Shown: positions 1 through 10,332, counted from the stretch's first letter. The stretch is DNA of 64,000 bases from Burkholderia sp. L27(2015) (GCF_009765705.1 NZ_LMUX01000027.1:115575-179574), one strand, 5' to 3'. The notes: a model not told the origin generated them from the sequence alone. Made by a program: numbers and translations.

Positions 1-2
1 GG

Positions 3-3000
3 GTAGGCTTCAAAGCGATCTCGGAAACGGTCGAGTCGGGCGCGACAGTCAACCTCGATACGCTGCAGCTCGACTGGGGGCCGGCGCCCGGCAATCATGA
101 TGCAGACGGTTTGGCGGCAAGGCCCGGCGGCTTGCACAACCGCTGGCCCGATTTGCCCAGCCTCGATATCGAGGCGCGGCTTGCAGCCAAGCTTGACGCA
201 GCCCGGCACTTTGCGCGTCTGCACAGCATCGATCGATGGATTGCGCCCAGCCCACACGCCAACGTCGGCATCGTCACGTGTGGCAAGGCCCACCTCGATT
301 TGATGGAGGCCCTGCGCCGCCTGGATCTCACGGTAGACGATCTCGAGCGTGCCGGCGTGAGGATCTACAAGGTCGGTCTTTCGTTCCCACTCGAAATGTC
401 GCGTATCGACGCGCTGGTCGCGGGCTTAAGCGAAATTCTTGTCGTCGAGGAAAAAGGTCCGATCGTCGAGCAGCAGATCAAGGAGTACCTGTACAACCGG
501 ACCAGCGGCACACGCCCGCTTGTGTTGGGCAAGACGGACGCCGACGGCGCGCATTTGCTTTCCGCGCTGGGCGAGCTGCGCCCAGGACGGATTCTGCCGG
601 TGTTCGCGCAGTGGCTGGCACGGCACAAGCCGGAGCTGGATCGATGCGAACGCGTGGTCGATCTGGTGGCGCCGCAGATACTCTCGAACGCCGCCGACGG
701 CGTGAAACGGCTACCGTATTTTTGCCCGGGCTGTCCGCATAACACCTCCACCCGTGTGCCGGAAGGATCGGTCGCGCATGCCGGGATAGGTTGCCACTTC
801 ATGGCGTCCTGGATGACGCGCGCCGATAGCGCCGAAACCACCGGACTGATCCAGATGGGCGGCGAAGGCGTCGATTGGGCCGCGCACGGCATGTTCACCA
901 AAACCCCGCATATTTTCCAGAACCTCGGTGACGGCACGTACTTCCACTCGGGCATCCTGGCGATCCGCCAGGCTGTAGCGGCGCGCGCCAACATCACCTA
1001 CAAGATTCTCTATAACGATGCCGTGGCGATGACAGGTGGGCAGCCGGTCGATGGCAGCATCTCGGTACCGCAGATCGCGCGGCAGGTCGAAGCGGAAGGG
1101 GTGGTACGCCTGGCGGTGGTCAGCGACGAACCGGAAAAATTCGATGGTCACAAACAGCAATTTCCGTCGCAAACCACATTCCATCACCGCGACGATCTCG
1201 ACACCGTACAGCGCGAATTGCGCGAGATCGCGGGCGTCACCGCGCTGATTTACGACCAGACTTGCGCCGCGGAAAAGCGCCGGCGCCGCAAGAAAAACGA
1301 GTTTCCCGATCCCGACAAGCGCTTGTTCATCAACACGGCAGTGTGCGAGGGCTGCGGCGATTGCGGCGTGCAATCGAACTGTCTCGCGGTCGAACCGGTG
1401 GAAACCGAGCTGGGGCGCAAACGCCGCATCGATCAATCGTCATGCAACAAAGACTTCTCGTGCGTGAACGGCTTCTGTCCGAGCTTCGTGACATTGGAAG
1501 GCGCACGCGTGAAAAAGCCGTCGGGCGCGGTGTTCGATCCGGCCGCGCTGGCGGCGCGCGTCGACGCGCTGGCCCAGCCGCAAGTGCAACTCTTTGACGC
1601 GCCCTACGACATCCTGGTGACGGGCGTGGGCGGCACCGGTGTCGTGACGGTCGGCGCGCTGATCAGCATGGCCGCGCATCTTGAAGGCAAAAGCGCTTCG
1701 GTGCTGGACTTCATGGGTTTTGCGCAAAAGGGCGGCGCGGTTTTGTCGTTTGTCCGCTTCGCCGCGCGTGCCGAGTTCCTCAACCAGGTGCGCATCGATA
1801 CGCAACAAGCCGACGTACTGCTTGCTTGCGACATGGTGGTGGGCGCCGGCGCCGATGCGCTGCAGACGGTAAGGCGTGGACGCACGCGGATCGTGGTCAA
1901 TACCCATGCCATTCCGAACGCCAGTTTCGTGCAAAATCCCGACGCCGATTTGCACGGCGACGCGCTGCTGGAGAAGATGTGCGCCGCGGCCGGCGATCAG
2001 CATTTGGACGCTTGCGATGCGCAAGCACTGGCCACACGTTTCCTCGGCGATACGATGGGTGCCAATATTGTGATGCTCGGTTACACCTGGCAACTCGGAC
2101 TGATTCCGGTATCGCTGGTCGCCCTGCTGCGTGCGATCGAGCTGAACAACGTCGCGGTCCCGATGAACCGGCTCGCGCTGAGCTTGGGACGGCTTGCCGC
2201 CGCCGATCCAGCGGGGCTGGACGCCTTGCTGCATGGCGCGGGGCCCGTTGTTGGCGCAGCCGCCGGTGTGGGCGCGGGTATCGGCGCGGGTGTGGGAATC
2301 GACGCAGCGGTTGATCCTCAACGCGACAATGCGAATCTCGTGGCCGATCGCCGCGACCGGTTGCTCGCCTACGGTGGCGGCGCGCAAGGTGCACGTTACG
2401 CGGCGCGATACCAAGCCTTGATCGAGCAGGGGCGTCACGCTGAAATCCGGGTCAGCGGCGTCGAGGGCCCGTTGACCGCCGCAGTGGCCGAGACCTTTTA
2501 TCGTCTGCTAGCGGTCAAGGACGAATATGAGGTGGCGCGTCTTTATACCGACGGCAGCTTCCGCGCGCAGGTCGAAAGCCAGTTCGAGGCCGTCGACGGC
2601 CGCGCATTGAAGGTCAAGTTCCATATGGCGCCGCCGGGATTGGCGCGCGGGACCACCGCAGGCGGGCGACCCCGCAAGCTGACCTTTGGCAGTTGGTTGT
2701 GGCCGGTGCTCGGTTTGATGGCGCGCGCCAAATTCCTGCGCGGCTCGTTGATCGACCCGTTCGGCCGCACGCTGGAGCGCAAAATGGAGCGTGCGCTGCC
2801 GGGCGACTACGAGACGACGCTGGCGCAATTGTTGAGCAAGCTCGAACCCGGCAACCTGGACGCGGCCGTCGAACTGGCAGGCTTGCATGCCAAGATTCGC
2901 GGTTACGGTCCGGTCAAGTTGGCCAATCTGGTCGCGATCAAGAAGCGCGAGCAAGCGCTGGGGCGCCAGCTCGGTGTCGACGTGGCAACCGCGCCGGTCG

Positions 3001-3074
3001 TCAAGGAAGCGATGGCGGAACTCGCGTCTGGCACGAACATGCTCAAGGGAATCCCGGTGGTTACGGTGCGCTGA
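3..3074 (+). CDS. Indolepyruvate ferredoxin oxidoreductase family protein (5'-truncated)
   Basis: The reading frame is open from base 3, so the N-terminus lies outside the window; the first in-frame ATG-like codon near base 111 is internal. The visible protein of about 1,023 residues has the C-terminal part of the thiamine-diphosphate module (motif FCPGCPHNTST, then GCHFMASWM), a 4Fe-4S stretch (CEGCGDCGVQSNC), the gamma-type oxidoreductase domain (GVGGTGVVTVGAL) and a long C-terminal extension typical of the fused proteobacterial form. The family oxidatively decarboxylates aryl pyruvates such as indolepyruvate to acyl-CoA, passing electrons to ferredoxin, in aromatic amino-acid catabolism. 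A Gly/Val/Ala-rich stretch (about bases 2251-2310) looks like a low-complexity insertion between domains. Family assignment is firm; the exact substrate is inferred. Confidence 0.93.
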   Translation, partial: VGFKAISETVESGATVNLDTLQLDWGPAPGNHDADGLAARPGGLHNRWPDLPSLDIEARLAAKLDAARHFARLHSIDRWIAPSPHANVGIVTCGKAHLDLMEALRRLDLTVDDLERAGVRIYKVGLSFPLEMSRIDALVAGLSEILVVEEKGPIVEQQIKEYLYNRTSGTRPLVLGKTDADGAHLLSALGELRPGRILPVFAQWLARHKPELDRCERVVDLVAPQILSNAADGVKRLPYFCPGCPHNTSTRVPEGSVAHAGIGCHFMASWMTRADSAETTGLIQMGGEGVDWAAHGMFTKTPHIFQNLGDGTYFHSGILAIRQAVAARANITYKILYNDAVAMTGGQPVDGSISVPQIARQVEAEGVVRLAVVSDEPEKFDGHKQQFPSQTTFHHRDDLDTVQRELREIAGVTALIYDQTCAAEKRRRRKKNEFPDPDKRLFINTAVCEGCGDCGVQSNCLAVEPVETELGRKRRIDQSSCNKDFSCVNGFCPSFVTLEGARVKKPSGAVFDPAALAARVDALAQPQVQLFDAPYDILVTGVGGTGVVTVGALISMAAHLEGKSASVLDFMGFAQKGGAVLSFVRFAARAEFLNQVRIDTQQADVLLACDMVVGAGADALQTVRRGRTRIVVNTHAIPNASFVQNPDADLHGDALLEKMCAAAGDQHLDACDAQALATRFLGDTMGANIVMLGYTWQLGLIPVSLVALLRAIELNNVAVPMNRLALSLGRLAAADPAGLDALLHGAGPVVGAAAGVGAGIGAGVGIDAAVDPQRDNANLVADRRDRLLAYGGGAQGARYAARYQALIEQGRHAEIRVSGVEGPLTAAVAETFYRLLAVKDEYEVARLYTDGSFRAQVESQFEAVDGRALKVKFHMAPPGLARGTTAGGRPRKLTFGSWLWPVLGLMARAKFLRGSLIDPFGRTLERKMERALPGDYETTLAQLLSKLEPGNLDAAVELAGLHAKIRGYGPVKLANLVAIKKREQALGRQLGVDVATAPVVKEAMAELASGTNMLKGIPVVTVR

Positions 3075-3116
3075 ACGCGCTCGAAGCGATTCCGGGTAGC
3101 CGATGGCTCCGACGGC

Positions 3117-3743
3117 TCACGCCGCTGCATCCTCGGGCGGTGGCGAGGCGATGGCTGCCGTGGCGGGCGCGGTTGCCGCAGCTGCCTGTGTTGCACGCAA
3201 TTCGGCCAGCATGTTGCAAAACAACGCGCCTTGCTCGATCGCGTCGTCGAGCGCGACGTGTGTGTGCGGGTGCGGGTCGAACCAGTGCTTGGGAAAGCGC
3301 GGTTTGATGCACTTGCGGTACGGCATACCGGTTATCGCGAACGCGAGCGTCTTGATATCGAGCGCCGACCACGAAAACGGACAGCGTTCGGCAAATCGCA
3401 TCATGTACCAAAACATATAGGTGAAATCGAAGCCGGCCGGGAACGCGACGAACACGGGCTTGCCCGGCAGTGCTTCGACCCATTTCACATAATCGGGCAG
3501 CGCTTTTTCGGGCGTTTGCAAATCCTTGCGACAGGCGGCCCATGCCTCCGGTTGAGTCTTCCACCAAGCGGCCTGAATCGGGTGGGGGGCCGACCCCGGC
3601 AAAGTTTCGAGATTGGCCGAAAACGTCGCAATCAACTCCTTGTCCGCGGTGTAGGCGGCCGATGCAAAGCTGAGCATGGAATGAGGGCCGGGAATCGGGC
3701 CATCGGCCTCGATATCGGTGCTGACGTAAATTTCCTGACTCAT
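3117..3743 (-). CDS. DEDDh-type 3'-5' exonuclease (RNase T/DnaQ superfamily)
   Basis: The protein has 208 residues. The N-terminus carries the exonuclease I motif STDIEADG (metal-binding Asp and Glu) and the C-terminus has [11 protein letters not shown], which supplies the His and Asp of the Exo III motif in DEDDh enzymes. Such proteins trim single-stranded DNA or RNA from the 3' end. The ATG at 3743 was chosen over a start 27 codons upstream because GGAG sits nine bases before it and the exonuclease fold begins at once. The C-terminus is Ala/Pro-rich and probably disordered. It converges with the preceding oxidoreductase gene. The true substrate cannot be told from sequence. Confidence 0.85.
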   Translation of the reverse strand: MSQEIYVSTDIEADGPIPGPHSMLSFASAAYTADKELIATFSANLETLPGSAPHPIQAAWWKTQPEAWAACRKDLQTPEKALPDYVKWVEALPGKPVFVAFPAGFDFTYMFWYMMRFAERCPFSWSALDIKTLAFAITGMPYRKCIKPRFPKHWFDPHPHTHVALDDAIEQGALFCNMLAELRATQAAAATAPATAAIASPPPEDAAA

Positions 3744-4373
3744 AAGCTGACTCCGTGGGTTGCGTGCGGTTGCGCTGGGCGCACCTGCAAGCAGGGCCGA
3801 ACCCGGGAGATGCCCGTACTGCACGGTGTGTTCGTTCGAACCGGCAGAAGTGGGCGATCGATCGGATCGACCAAAGCCCCTATTGTATCGACAGGCGCGA
3901 CACGCTGGTGTCGCATTGCCGGGGCCTGCCGGTGCTTGCCGATGCCAAGTGCGATGCCAAAAATGGCGGTTCCGACGCGAAATCGGGTAGGCTGTATAAT
4001 AGATTCACTACCACTCGTAATCTGCATCAAATTGCGCCCCAATTTAACGTGGTGCACGTTTCAGTACCCGCCGTCCGACAGCAGAACCGTCGAGCACACG
4101 CCGGGTGCAAAGAGTTAGCCCCGCTAGCACGCTTGCCTTAAGCGCGAGAACTTCGTTGGCGGTCGGTTCAAGTATCAAGTCAGTACGCGCAGACGCGGGA
4201 AATCCCGGTCTGGCGGGCATGCAGCAATGCCACATCCGCTGCGGCCGGTAATTGACGTACCCGTTAGACACATCCGCATCAGACAGCGATTTCTGTCGGA
4301 GGTGATCTTCCATTGCGTCCGGATTTTTAACCCAGTGGCGGCTTATAGCCCCTGCTTTAAAAAGGGATAGGTT
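3744..4373. other. 630-bp intergenic region with a promoter and possible structured transcript
   Basis: No convincing protein gene is present. There is a consensus -10 box at 3995-4000, and downstream of it several short inverted repeats, the clearest being CAGAC-GGGA...TCCC-GTCTG at 4190-4212 and GGCAT...ATGCC at 4216-4230. The distance from the -10 box to rlpA is about 370 bases, so the region is either a long 5' leader of rlpA or a small RNA gene. I compared it mentally with 6S RNA and tmRNA and saw no convincing match. Confidence 0.4.
3995..4000 (+). promoter_or_regulatory. Consensus -10 promoter element
   Basis: The hexamer TATAAT lies in a locally AT-rich stretch. The best -35 candidate (TTCCGA, 19 bases upstream) is weak, so the assignment rests on the -10 box. 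It would drive a long leader into rlpA or a separate small RNA. Confidence 0.4.
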
Positions 4374-4958
4374 TTGAGAGCATTTCACTTCTCTGTTACT
4401 CATACGTTTAGCAGCCTGGTCGTGGCACTTTTGCTCGCCGGCTGTGCCACCCAGCCGGGTGAGCATGCAGCAACCAGCCCTTCCGGCATTGTAAATAGCA
4501 CTGCGCAAGCAGGCGGCCAACCTGGCGACGTTTTCTCCGGCCAAGGTGAAAGCCACGGCGCCACCTCGGGCTCTTCATTGGCCGACGCGCAGCCGCTCAC
4601 TGCACCCGATGTATCGAAATTTCATCAAGAAGGCCGAGCATCGTGGTACGGGCATAAATTCGCCGGACGCCGCACTGCCAGCGGCGAGCGCTACGACATG
4701 GCTGCGCTGACGGCGGCGCACCGCTCTTTGCCGATGTCGAGTTACGTGCGCGTGACAAACAAGAGTTCGGGTAAATCGGTTGTGGTGCGCATCAACGATC
4801 GTGGCCCTTATCTCGGCAACCGTATCATCGACTTGTCAGTTGCGGCGGCCAGTGCGCTGGACCTGCAGCATAGCGGCACGGCACGGGTCGAAATTCAGGG
4901 CTTGTCTGCGGACGAAGCCCAAGAGGCACGAGGCGCGGTACTGGCATCGGGTAAATAA
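4374..4958 (+). CDS. rlpA: RlpA-family septal lipoprotein (double-psi beta-barrel)
   Basis: The 194-residue protein has a lipoprotein signal peptide with lipobox LLAGC, a Ser/Gly/Gln-rich linker, then the RlpA barrel from about residue 85 (GRASWYGHKFAGRRTASGERYD ... VVRINDRGPY ... IIDLSVAAA). RlpA proteins sit in the outer membrane at the septum and, in Pseudomonas, cleave peptidoglycan glycan strands that lack stem peptides. The usual C-terminal SPOR domain is absent, so septal targeting must occur by another route or not at all. The start is TTG, supported by a purine-rich AAGGGATAGG just before it. A strong terminator follows. Confidence 0.9.
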   Translation: MRAFHFSVTHTFSSLVVALLLAGCATQPGEHAATSPSGIVNSTAQAGGQPGDVFSGQGESHGATSGSSLADAQPLTAPDVSKFHQEGRASWYGHKFAGRRTASGERYDMAALTAAHRSLPMSSYVRVTNKSSGKSVVVRINDRGPYLGNRIIDLSVAAASALDLQHSGTARVEIQGLSADEAQEARGAVLASGK

Positions 4959-4996
4959 GCGCTTCTCGTTTCCCATAACGACCCTCTGATCCTCGC

Positions 4997-5026
4997 CAGG
5001 CGACGTTTCGCGCTCGCCTGTTTTCC
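4997..5026 (+). terminator. Rho-independent terminator after rlpA
   Basis: Seven-base stem CAGGCGA / TCGCCTG (4997-5003 with 5014-5020), ten-base loop, then TTTTCCTT. It lies 38 bases after the rlpA stop and isolates that gene from yraN. Confidence 0.8.
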
Positions 5027-5117
5027 TTACATTCCTGGCCGTTGGGCCAGGGTGTGCCAACTTGCGACTCTGCTCAAAATAGGGCTCACCAGAACCCACA
5101 ACTTTTTTGCAGCCAGC

Positions 5118-5465
5118 ATGTCGAAATCCATCGGCAAGACCTTTGAGAACAGGGCGTTGGCCCTTCTCGAACACGAGGGGCTCGAATTGATCGAGCGCAA
5201 TCTCAATTTTCGCTGCGGCGAGATCGATCTTTTGATGCGCGATCCGGCAGGCGTGCTCGTGTTTGTCGAAGTGCGCGCGCGCGCCGACTCGCGTTTTGGA
5301 GGTGCTGCGGCCAGCATAGGCATCGCCAAGCGCGCTCGGTTGCGGTGCGCCGCGCGGCAAGTGCTGGCTCGGTGGCGCGGCCCCAGTCCGCCGTGCCGCT
5401 TTGACGTGGTAGCGTTCGATGGTGGTCGCTGTGACTGGTTGCCGCATGTGTTCGACGGCTTTTGA
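5118..5465 (+). CDS. yraN: YraN/UPF0102 family endonuclease-like protein
   Basis: The 115-residue protein matches the small YraN family, whose fold resembles Holliday-junction resolvases and restriction endonucleases. The core is visible: G-x-x-x-E at the N-terminus (GKTFENRALALLE), then FRCGEIDLLMRD and LVFVEVRAR, which carry the acidic and Glu residues of a PD-(D/E)xK-like site. The start at 5118 (MSKSIGK) was preferred over an in-frame start 22 codons upstream because the family begins just before this motif; the ribosome binding site is weak. The cellular role is unproven. In many relatives the gene neighbours rsmI, which here lies 2 kb downstream on the other strand. Confidence 0.85.
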   Translation: MSKSIGKTFENRALALLEHEGLELIERNLNFRCGEIDLLMRDPAGVLVFVEVRARADSRFGGAAASIGIAKRARLRCAARQVLARWRGPSPPCRFDVVAFDGGRCDWLPHVFDGF

Positions 5466-5468
5466 TAA

Positions 5469-6119
<651 letters not shown>

Positions 6120-6238
6120 GCGATTGAGCGACTGGGCGACTGGGTGTAAAGGCGAGGACTACGATCTGGCTTAATTATGTGGCTTCATGAGCGGGTTACC
6201 GCCGCCCACGCCGAACGCTATTCAAGGAGAACCTGATT

Positions 6239-7051
6239 TTGACGATTTCGACTCGCTTCACGAATACAGTGGTCAAGGCCGTTTTTGGCATTGGCGTTAT
6301 CGCGTCGTTGCAGGGTTGCCCGTTGCTGGTGGTCGGCGCGGCCGGCGGCGGTGCTCTGGTTGCGAGCGACCGGCGCACGGTCGGCACGCAAACCGAGGAC
6401 CGCGAAATCCAGGTCAAGACGCAGGTGCAGATGAATCACGATTTGCCCGACGACGCTCATGCAAGCGCGACCGTCATCAACCGGCGGGTGTTGTTGACCG
6501 GCGAGGTGCCTACCGAGGCCGCGAAAAAACATGCCGGAGACATTGCGCGTGGCGTCGACAACGTACAGGGCGTAATCAACGAACTGGGTGTCATGCCCGA
6601 GGCGTCGTTTACCGATCGCTCGAACGACCTGTATCTTGAAGGTCGCGTGAAAAGCGCCCTAATTGCCGAGAGGGGTATTTCGGCCAACGATTTCAAAGTG
6701 GTCGGCTCGCGCGGCAATATTTACTTGATGGGTCTCGTCACCAAGGCTGAAGGCGATCAGGGCGCGCTGGTCGCAAGCCAAGTGCCCGGCGTCATGGGGG
6801 TCGTTAAAGTGTATCGCTACATCACACCGGAGGAGGCTCGCGCCTTGTCGCTCGATACGCAATTCGACTCGAGTTCCAATCAGAATTCGAATTCGAGCTC
6901 AGCGCCGATATCGGGAGCCGGTGGCATGGCGAACGGTAATGCTTCGGTGGCCAATACTGCGGCAAATGCGCCGGCCACCACGTCCCCGGTCGATCTGCAG
7001 AGTCCCGCACCTATCGTCGATTCGACGCCCAAGCCGGTCGAGTTGAAATAA
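6239..7051 (+). CDS. BON-domain outer-membrane lipoprotein (YraP/DolP-like)
   Basis: The 270-residue protein begins at TTG with AAGGAGA nine bases upstream. The signal sequence ends in lipobox LQGC. Two BON-type segments follow (about residues 55-125 and 130-195), with the GEV-x-x-x-x-x-K pattern and VKSAL. The C-terminal 70 residues are Ser/Asn/Ala-rich and disordered, longer than in E. coli DolP. BON lipoproteins bind anionic phospholipid and support outer-membrane integrity. The position after the SIS-domain gene fits the yraN-diaA-yraP arrangement. Confidence 0.88.
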   Translation: MTISTRFTNTVVKAVFGIGVIASLQGCPLLVVGAAGGGALVASDRRTVGTQTEDREIQVKTQVQMNHDLPDDAHASATVINRRVLLTGEVPTEAAKKHAGDIARGVDNVQGVINELGVMPEASFTDRSNDLYLEGRVKSALIAERGISANDFKVVGSRGNIYLMGLVTKAEGDQGALVASQVPGVMGVVKVYRYITPEEARALSLDTQFDSSSNQNSNSSSAPISGAGGMANGNASVANTAANAPATTSPVDLQSPAPIVDSTPKPVELK

Positions 7052-7082
7052 CGCGAGTGTGCGTTCGCGCTGATCCTACCCG

Positions 7083-7427
7083 ATGAAACTTGCTCTTACG
7101 ATAGTCGCGCTGGCGGCGAGCGGCGTAGCGTCGATTGCTCACGCTGCCGGCGGCCCCAGTGTCGATTCTGCCGCGGCCACGCAGATCGCCACCAAAAATG
7201 CCTGCTTCGGCTGCCATCAAGTGAACCGTAACGTGGTTGGGCCTTCGTTTCAGGAGATCGCCAGCAAATACGGGAGCGATCCGGGCGCGGTGCCCAAGCT
7301 GATGCAAAAAATCAAACAGGGTGGATCCGGTGTCTGGGGCATGCTACCGATGCCGTCCCATCCGAATATGAACGACGCCGATATCAAGACGGTGACCCAG
7401 TGGATTCTGGCGGGTGCCCCCAAATAA
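7083..7427 (+). CDS. Periplasmic class I c-type cytochrome
   Basis: This 114-residue precursor has a clean signal peptide (cut after AHA, about residue 22), one haem-binding CFGCH near residue 53, and the distal Met ligand in MLPMPSHP. Size and spacing match the small cytochrome c-551/c8 group, single-haem electron carriers of the periplasm. It follows the BON lipoprotein by 31 bases and may be cotranscribed with it. The redox partner is not apparent. Confidence 0.92.
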   Translation: MKLALTIVALAASGVASIAHAAGGPSVDSAAATQIATKNACFGCHQVNRNVVGPSFQEIASKYGSDPGAVPKLMQKIKQGGSGVWGMLPMPSHPNMNDADIKTVTQWILAGAPK

Positions 7428-7467
7428 ACGGGGATCTAGTTCTTAAGCGGGGCTCTAAGCGGGAGTT

Positions 7468-8343
7468 CTAGTCCTGCTTGAGTTCAAGCGCGCGCGCGTA
7501 CAAAACTTTGCGCGAGGCGCCGGTCAAGGCCGCAGCCAGTTTGACCGCGGTGCTGGCCGACACTTCTTCCAGCAAAATTTTGAGCATCGCATCGTGCTCG
7601 GTCGCGCCCGTTTCCGCGGGCGGTGCCGCGCCTTGAACCACCAACACGAATTCACCGCGTTGGCGATTGGCGTCGGCTTCCAGCCACGCCGACGCCTCTC
7701 CCAAGGGGCACACATGCAGTGACTCGTGCAGCTTGGTCAACTCGCGCCCGATCAGGATGCGACGCTCGCCGCCCAACGCTAGAGCCAGTGCTGCCACTGT
7801 TTCGAGGATACGATGCGGCGCCTCGTAGAGCACCAGAGCCGGGACATGGGTAAGCCAGCTCTCCAGGTACTGCGCGCGTTGCCGGGCTTTGGTCGGCAGA
7901 AAACCAACAAACGTAAAGGTATCGACCCATGCACCCGCGGCGCTTAACGCGGTTGCCAGCGCGCTGCAACCGGGTAGCGGCACAACCGTAAGACCCGCTG
8001 CACGCACGGCGTCCACGATCTTGGCGCCAGGGTCGGAAATGCCGGGCGTGCCGGCATCCGAGACGTAGGCTACCCGTTCGCCAGCGCGCAAGTGCTCGAT
8101 GATCCGCGCCGCTGCTTCGTGCTCGTTGTGCTGATGGGCTGGAATCAATGGTTTGCTGATGCCATAACGCGACAACATCTGGCCTGTGGTGCGCGTATCT
8201 TCGGCCGCAATGCGATCCACCAGGTTGAGCAAATGCATCGCGCGCAATGTGATGTCCGCCAAATTGCCGATGGGGGTGGCCACCACATATAAGGTGGCGG
8301 CCGGATACTGCTGTGTCGCGGCGAACGAGAGAAGATCGGCCAA
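7468..8343 (-). CDS. rsmI: 16S rRNA 2'-O-ribose C1402 methyltransferase
   Basis: RsmI methylates the ribose of C1402 in the ribosomal P site using SAM. The 291-residue protein shows the family hallmarks in order: LYVVATPIGNLADIT, AAEDTRTTGQMLSRYGI, VAYVSDAGTPGISDPG, VPLPGCSALATALSAAG, and FVGFLPTKARQR. The TTG at 8343 is preferred over an upstream start 33 codons earlier because AAAGG lies seven to eight bases before it and the length then equals the family norm (about 290). It converges with the cytochrome gene. Confidence 0.93.
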   Translation of the reverse strand: MADLLSFAATQQYPAATLYVVATPIGNLADITLRAMHLLNLVDRIAAEDTRTTGQMLSRYGISKPLIPAHQHNEHEAAARIIEHLRAGERVAYVSDAGTPGISDPGAKIVDAVRAAGLTVVPLPGCSALATALSAAGAWVDTFTFVGFLPTKARQRAQYLESWLTHVPALVLYEAPHRILETVAALALALGGERRILIGRELTKLHESLHVCPLGEASAWLEADANRQRGEFVLVVQGAAPPAETGATEHDAMLKILLEEVSASTAVKLAAALTGASRKVLYARALELKQD

Positions 8344-8557
8344 CTGAAAACCTTTCGAAAATGCAATGTTGGCGCGTGGAGAAGACGCGCTTCGGTTTCG
8401 GCATTGTGCCACGCGCACAGCACAAGCTGGAGGACGCTGCAAAAGGCCAAACGCGCAGGCGTTTATGCTAGTATTTTCGAACGGCGTCCGATGAGGGTGG
8501 AATTTGGCGATGAAATTCGGAGGCCGCGCGTTTTACCGATGCGGAAAAGAATGCATG

Positions 8558-8633
8558 GGGGGTGTAGCTCAGTTGGGAGAGCGCAACGTTCGCAACGTTG
8601 AGGTCGTCGGTTCGATCCCGATCACCTCCACCA
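8558..8633 (+). tRNA. tRNA-Ala (anticodon CGC), CCA encoded
   Basis: The 76-base sequence folds into a cloverleaf. The acceptor stem is GGGGGTG with CACCTCC (one G-T pair), the D stem GCTC/GAGC, and the anticodon stem CAACG/CGTTG around loop TTCGCAA, giving anticodon CGC for codon GCG. The T loop is TTCGATC and the 3' end ACCA is encoded. Confidence 0.95.
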
Positions 8634-9081
8634 GAATTCGATAAACGATTATTCCAGCGCATCCTGGCTCTCGGCACCTGGCCCCTATCCGCGTCGCAAT
8701 TCGTTCCAGTGGCTCTTCTCTACCTTCCGGCTCGGTGTATTTGACGCTTGCCGTCATGACCCGCTACGTGATGTTCGCATAGTGCTACGCTGCAAGATCC
8801 GTCGACAGTGGGTCATCCGATGCCAAGGCCAGGCTCGCGGTTTTCAGATCCACGCGTCGTGCATGTTATGCCAAGCGCGGCGTCTGATTTTCCGCGAATC
8901 CGCATACCCGCGCAGCGGTTAGCATAAGGTGGGGCTGTGGCCGTTCGGGCGACGACTTGTCGCAGCCATGTGATCGTGCCGCCGTGTCATCTGTCGTGTC
9001 ATCAGGTTGCCGTGTCGCTCCACCGATGCGCTCCCAGCGGTGCTCCTCGTCTCCCGTATATTTTGAAGTGGATAGTGTGTA
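8634..9081. other. 448-bp intergenic region, nothing recognised
   Basis: The region lies between tRNA-Ala and the MFS gene. I see no ORF with a good start site and no clear terminator. It must hold the MFS promoter, but no consensus box pair stands out. Confidence 0.4.
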
Positions 9082-10332
9082 ATGAGATTTTGGTTTCCCG
9101 CGTTTCTAGTGCTGTTTGAATTTTCCACATACATCTCCAACGATATGATCATGCCGGGGATGCCTCGCGTCGTGCATGAGTTTCACGTCGGTATCGGCAG
9201 CGCTTCGCTCGCGCTGACGGCGGCTTTGCTGGGCAATGTCGCGCTGCAATGGTTGCTGGGCCCTTTGTCCGATTACAAAGGGCGGCGCCCGGTCTTGCTG
9301 GCGGGGGTGGCATTCTTCATCCTGAGTTGTCTCGGCATGTTCTTCGCGCAAACGATGACTCAGTTTGTCGTGCTGCGCGGGTTGCAAGGCATGGGCTGCG
9401 CATTCGTCGCGGCGGTCGGATATCCGTCGGTGCAGGAGGCATTTGACGAAGCCACCGCCGTGCGCACGGTGGCGCTGATGGCAAGCGTGGCGTTGCTGGC
9501 GCCCTTGCTCGGGCCGCTGCTCGGCGCGTGGGTCGTGACCATATGGTCGTGGCGCATGGTGTTCGGCGTGATTGCGGCGATTGCCTCGATCGGATTCTGC
9601 GGGCTGTGGGTGAAGATGCCCGAGACCGCAGGGGCGCGCATTTATCCACTGACTCATCCGGGAGCCGGGCAGCGCTTCACCTTGCGCCAATTGGTACGCG
9701 ACTACGTGCCGGTGCTGCGCAATCGCCGTATTCTGCTGGGGGCCACTGCGCTCGGATGTGCCTGCGTGCCGCTAATGAACTGGATCGCATTGGCCCCTGT
9801 CATCCTGATCGACCAGCACCATCTGACGCCGTTGAACTATGGCTGGTGGCAGTTGCCGGTGTTTGGCGCGATGATACTCGGCCATATCATCGTGGCGCGG
9901 GTGGCCGGCCGCTGGTCGCTCGAACGCTTGATGCGCTCGGGCATGATCACAATGGTGGCCGGCGTTTTCGTGGCGTATCTGGGCTACGTACTAACGGGGG
10001 CGTTCACCGGCGCCGTGACCGGTTTCTCCATTTACGCGCTGGGCCTGGGGCCGTTTTATACGTCGATCTATCGTCAGGCCTTGTTCGCCTCGGACGGCGC
10101 CAAAGGCGCGGTAGCCGCCGCTATCAACACACTTTTCATGTTGCTGATGGCACTAGGCGTGGAGTCGTCTAAATCGGCTTACGTCACATACGGCGAACCG
10201 GCGCTACTGGGGGCGGGCGGAGTCGCAATCGTCGTCGCACTGTTCACTGCGCGTGGATTTGCTCATCGAATGCGCGCGGCCAATCGTAGCGAGACCTTCG
10301 GTGCGGTTGCCACCGAAGGGCAATTGCACTGA
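9082..10332 (+). CDS. MFS drug-efflux transporter (MdfA/Bcr-CflA type)
   Basis: The 416-residue protein has about twelve hydrophobic segments. Segment 1 carries the acidic residue and motif typical of drug:H+ antiporters of the MdfA group (FSTYISNDMIMPGMP). The loop motif A follows segment 2 (GPLSDYKGRRPVLL), and motif C-like Gly/Pro spacing appears in segment 5 (ALLAPLLGPLLGAW). Such pumps export lipophilic cations and antibiotics across the inner membrane. The ATG at 9082 follows an in-frame stop directly; the ribosome binding site is weak. Substrate unknown. It converges with folE. Confidence 0.88.
   Translation: MRFWFPAFLVLFEFSTYISNDMIMPGMPRVVHEFHVGIGSASLALTAALLGNVALQWLLGPLSDYKGRRPVLLAGVAFFILSCLGMFFAQTMTQFVVLRGLQGMGCAFVAAVGYPSVQEAFDEATAVRTVALMASVALLAPLLGPLLGAWVVTIWSWRMVFGVIAAIASIGFCGLWVKMPETAGARIYPLTHPGAGQRFTLRQLVRDYVPVLRNRRILLGATALGCACVPLMNWIALAPVILIDQHHLTPLNYGWWQLPVFGAMILGHIIVARVAGRWSLERLMRSGMITMVAGVFVAYLGYVLTGAFTGAVTGFSIYALGLGPFYTSIYRQALFASDGAKGAVAAAINTLFMLLMALGVESSKSAYVTYGEPALLGAGGVAIVVALFTARGFAHRMRAANRSETFGAVATEGQLH

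Noticed and set aside
4005..4360. 6S RNA or tmRNA in the rlpA upstream region
   Set aside because: Neither the closing stem of 6S nor the tRNA-like ends of tmRNA can be formed.
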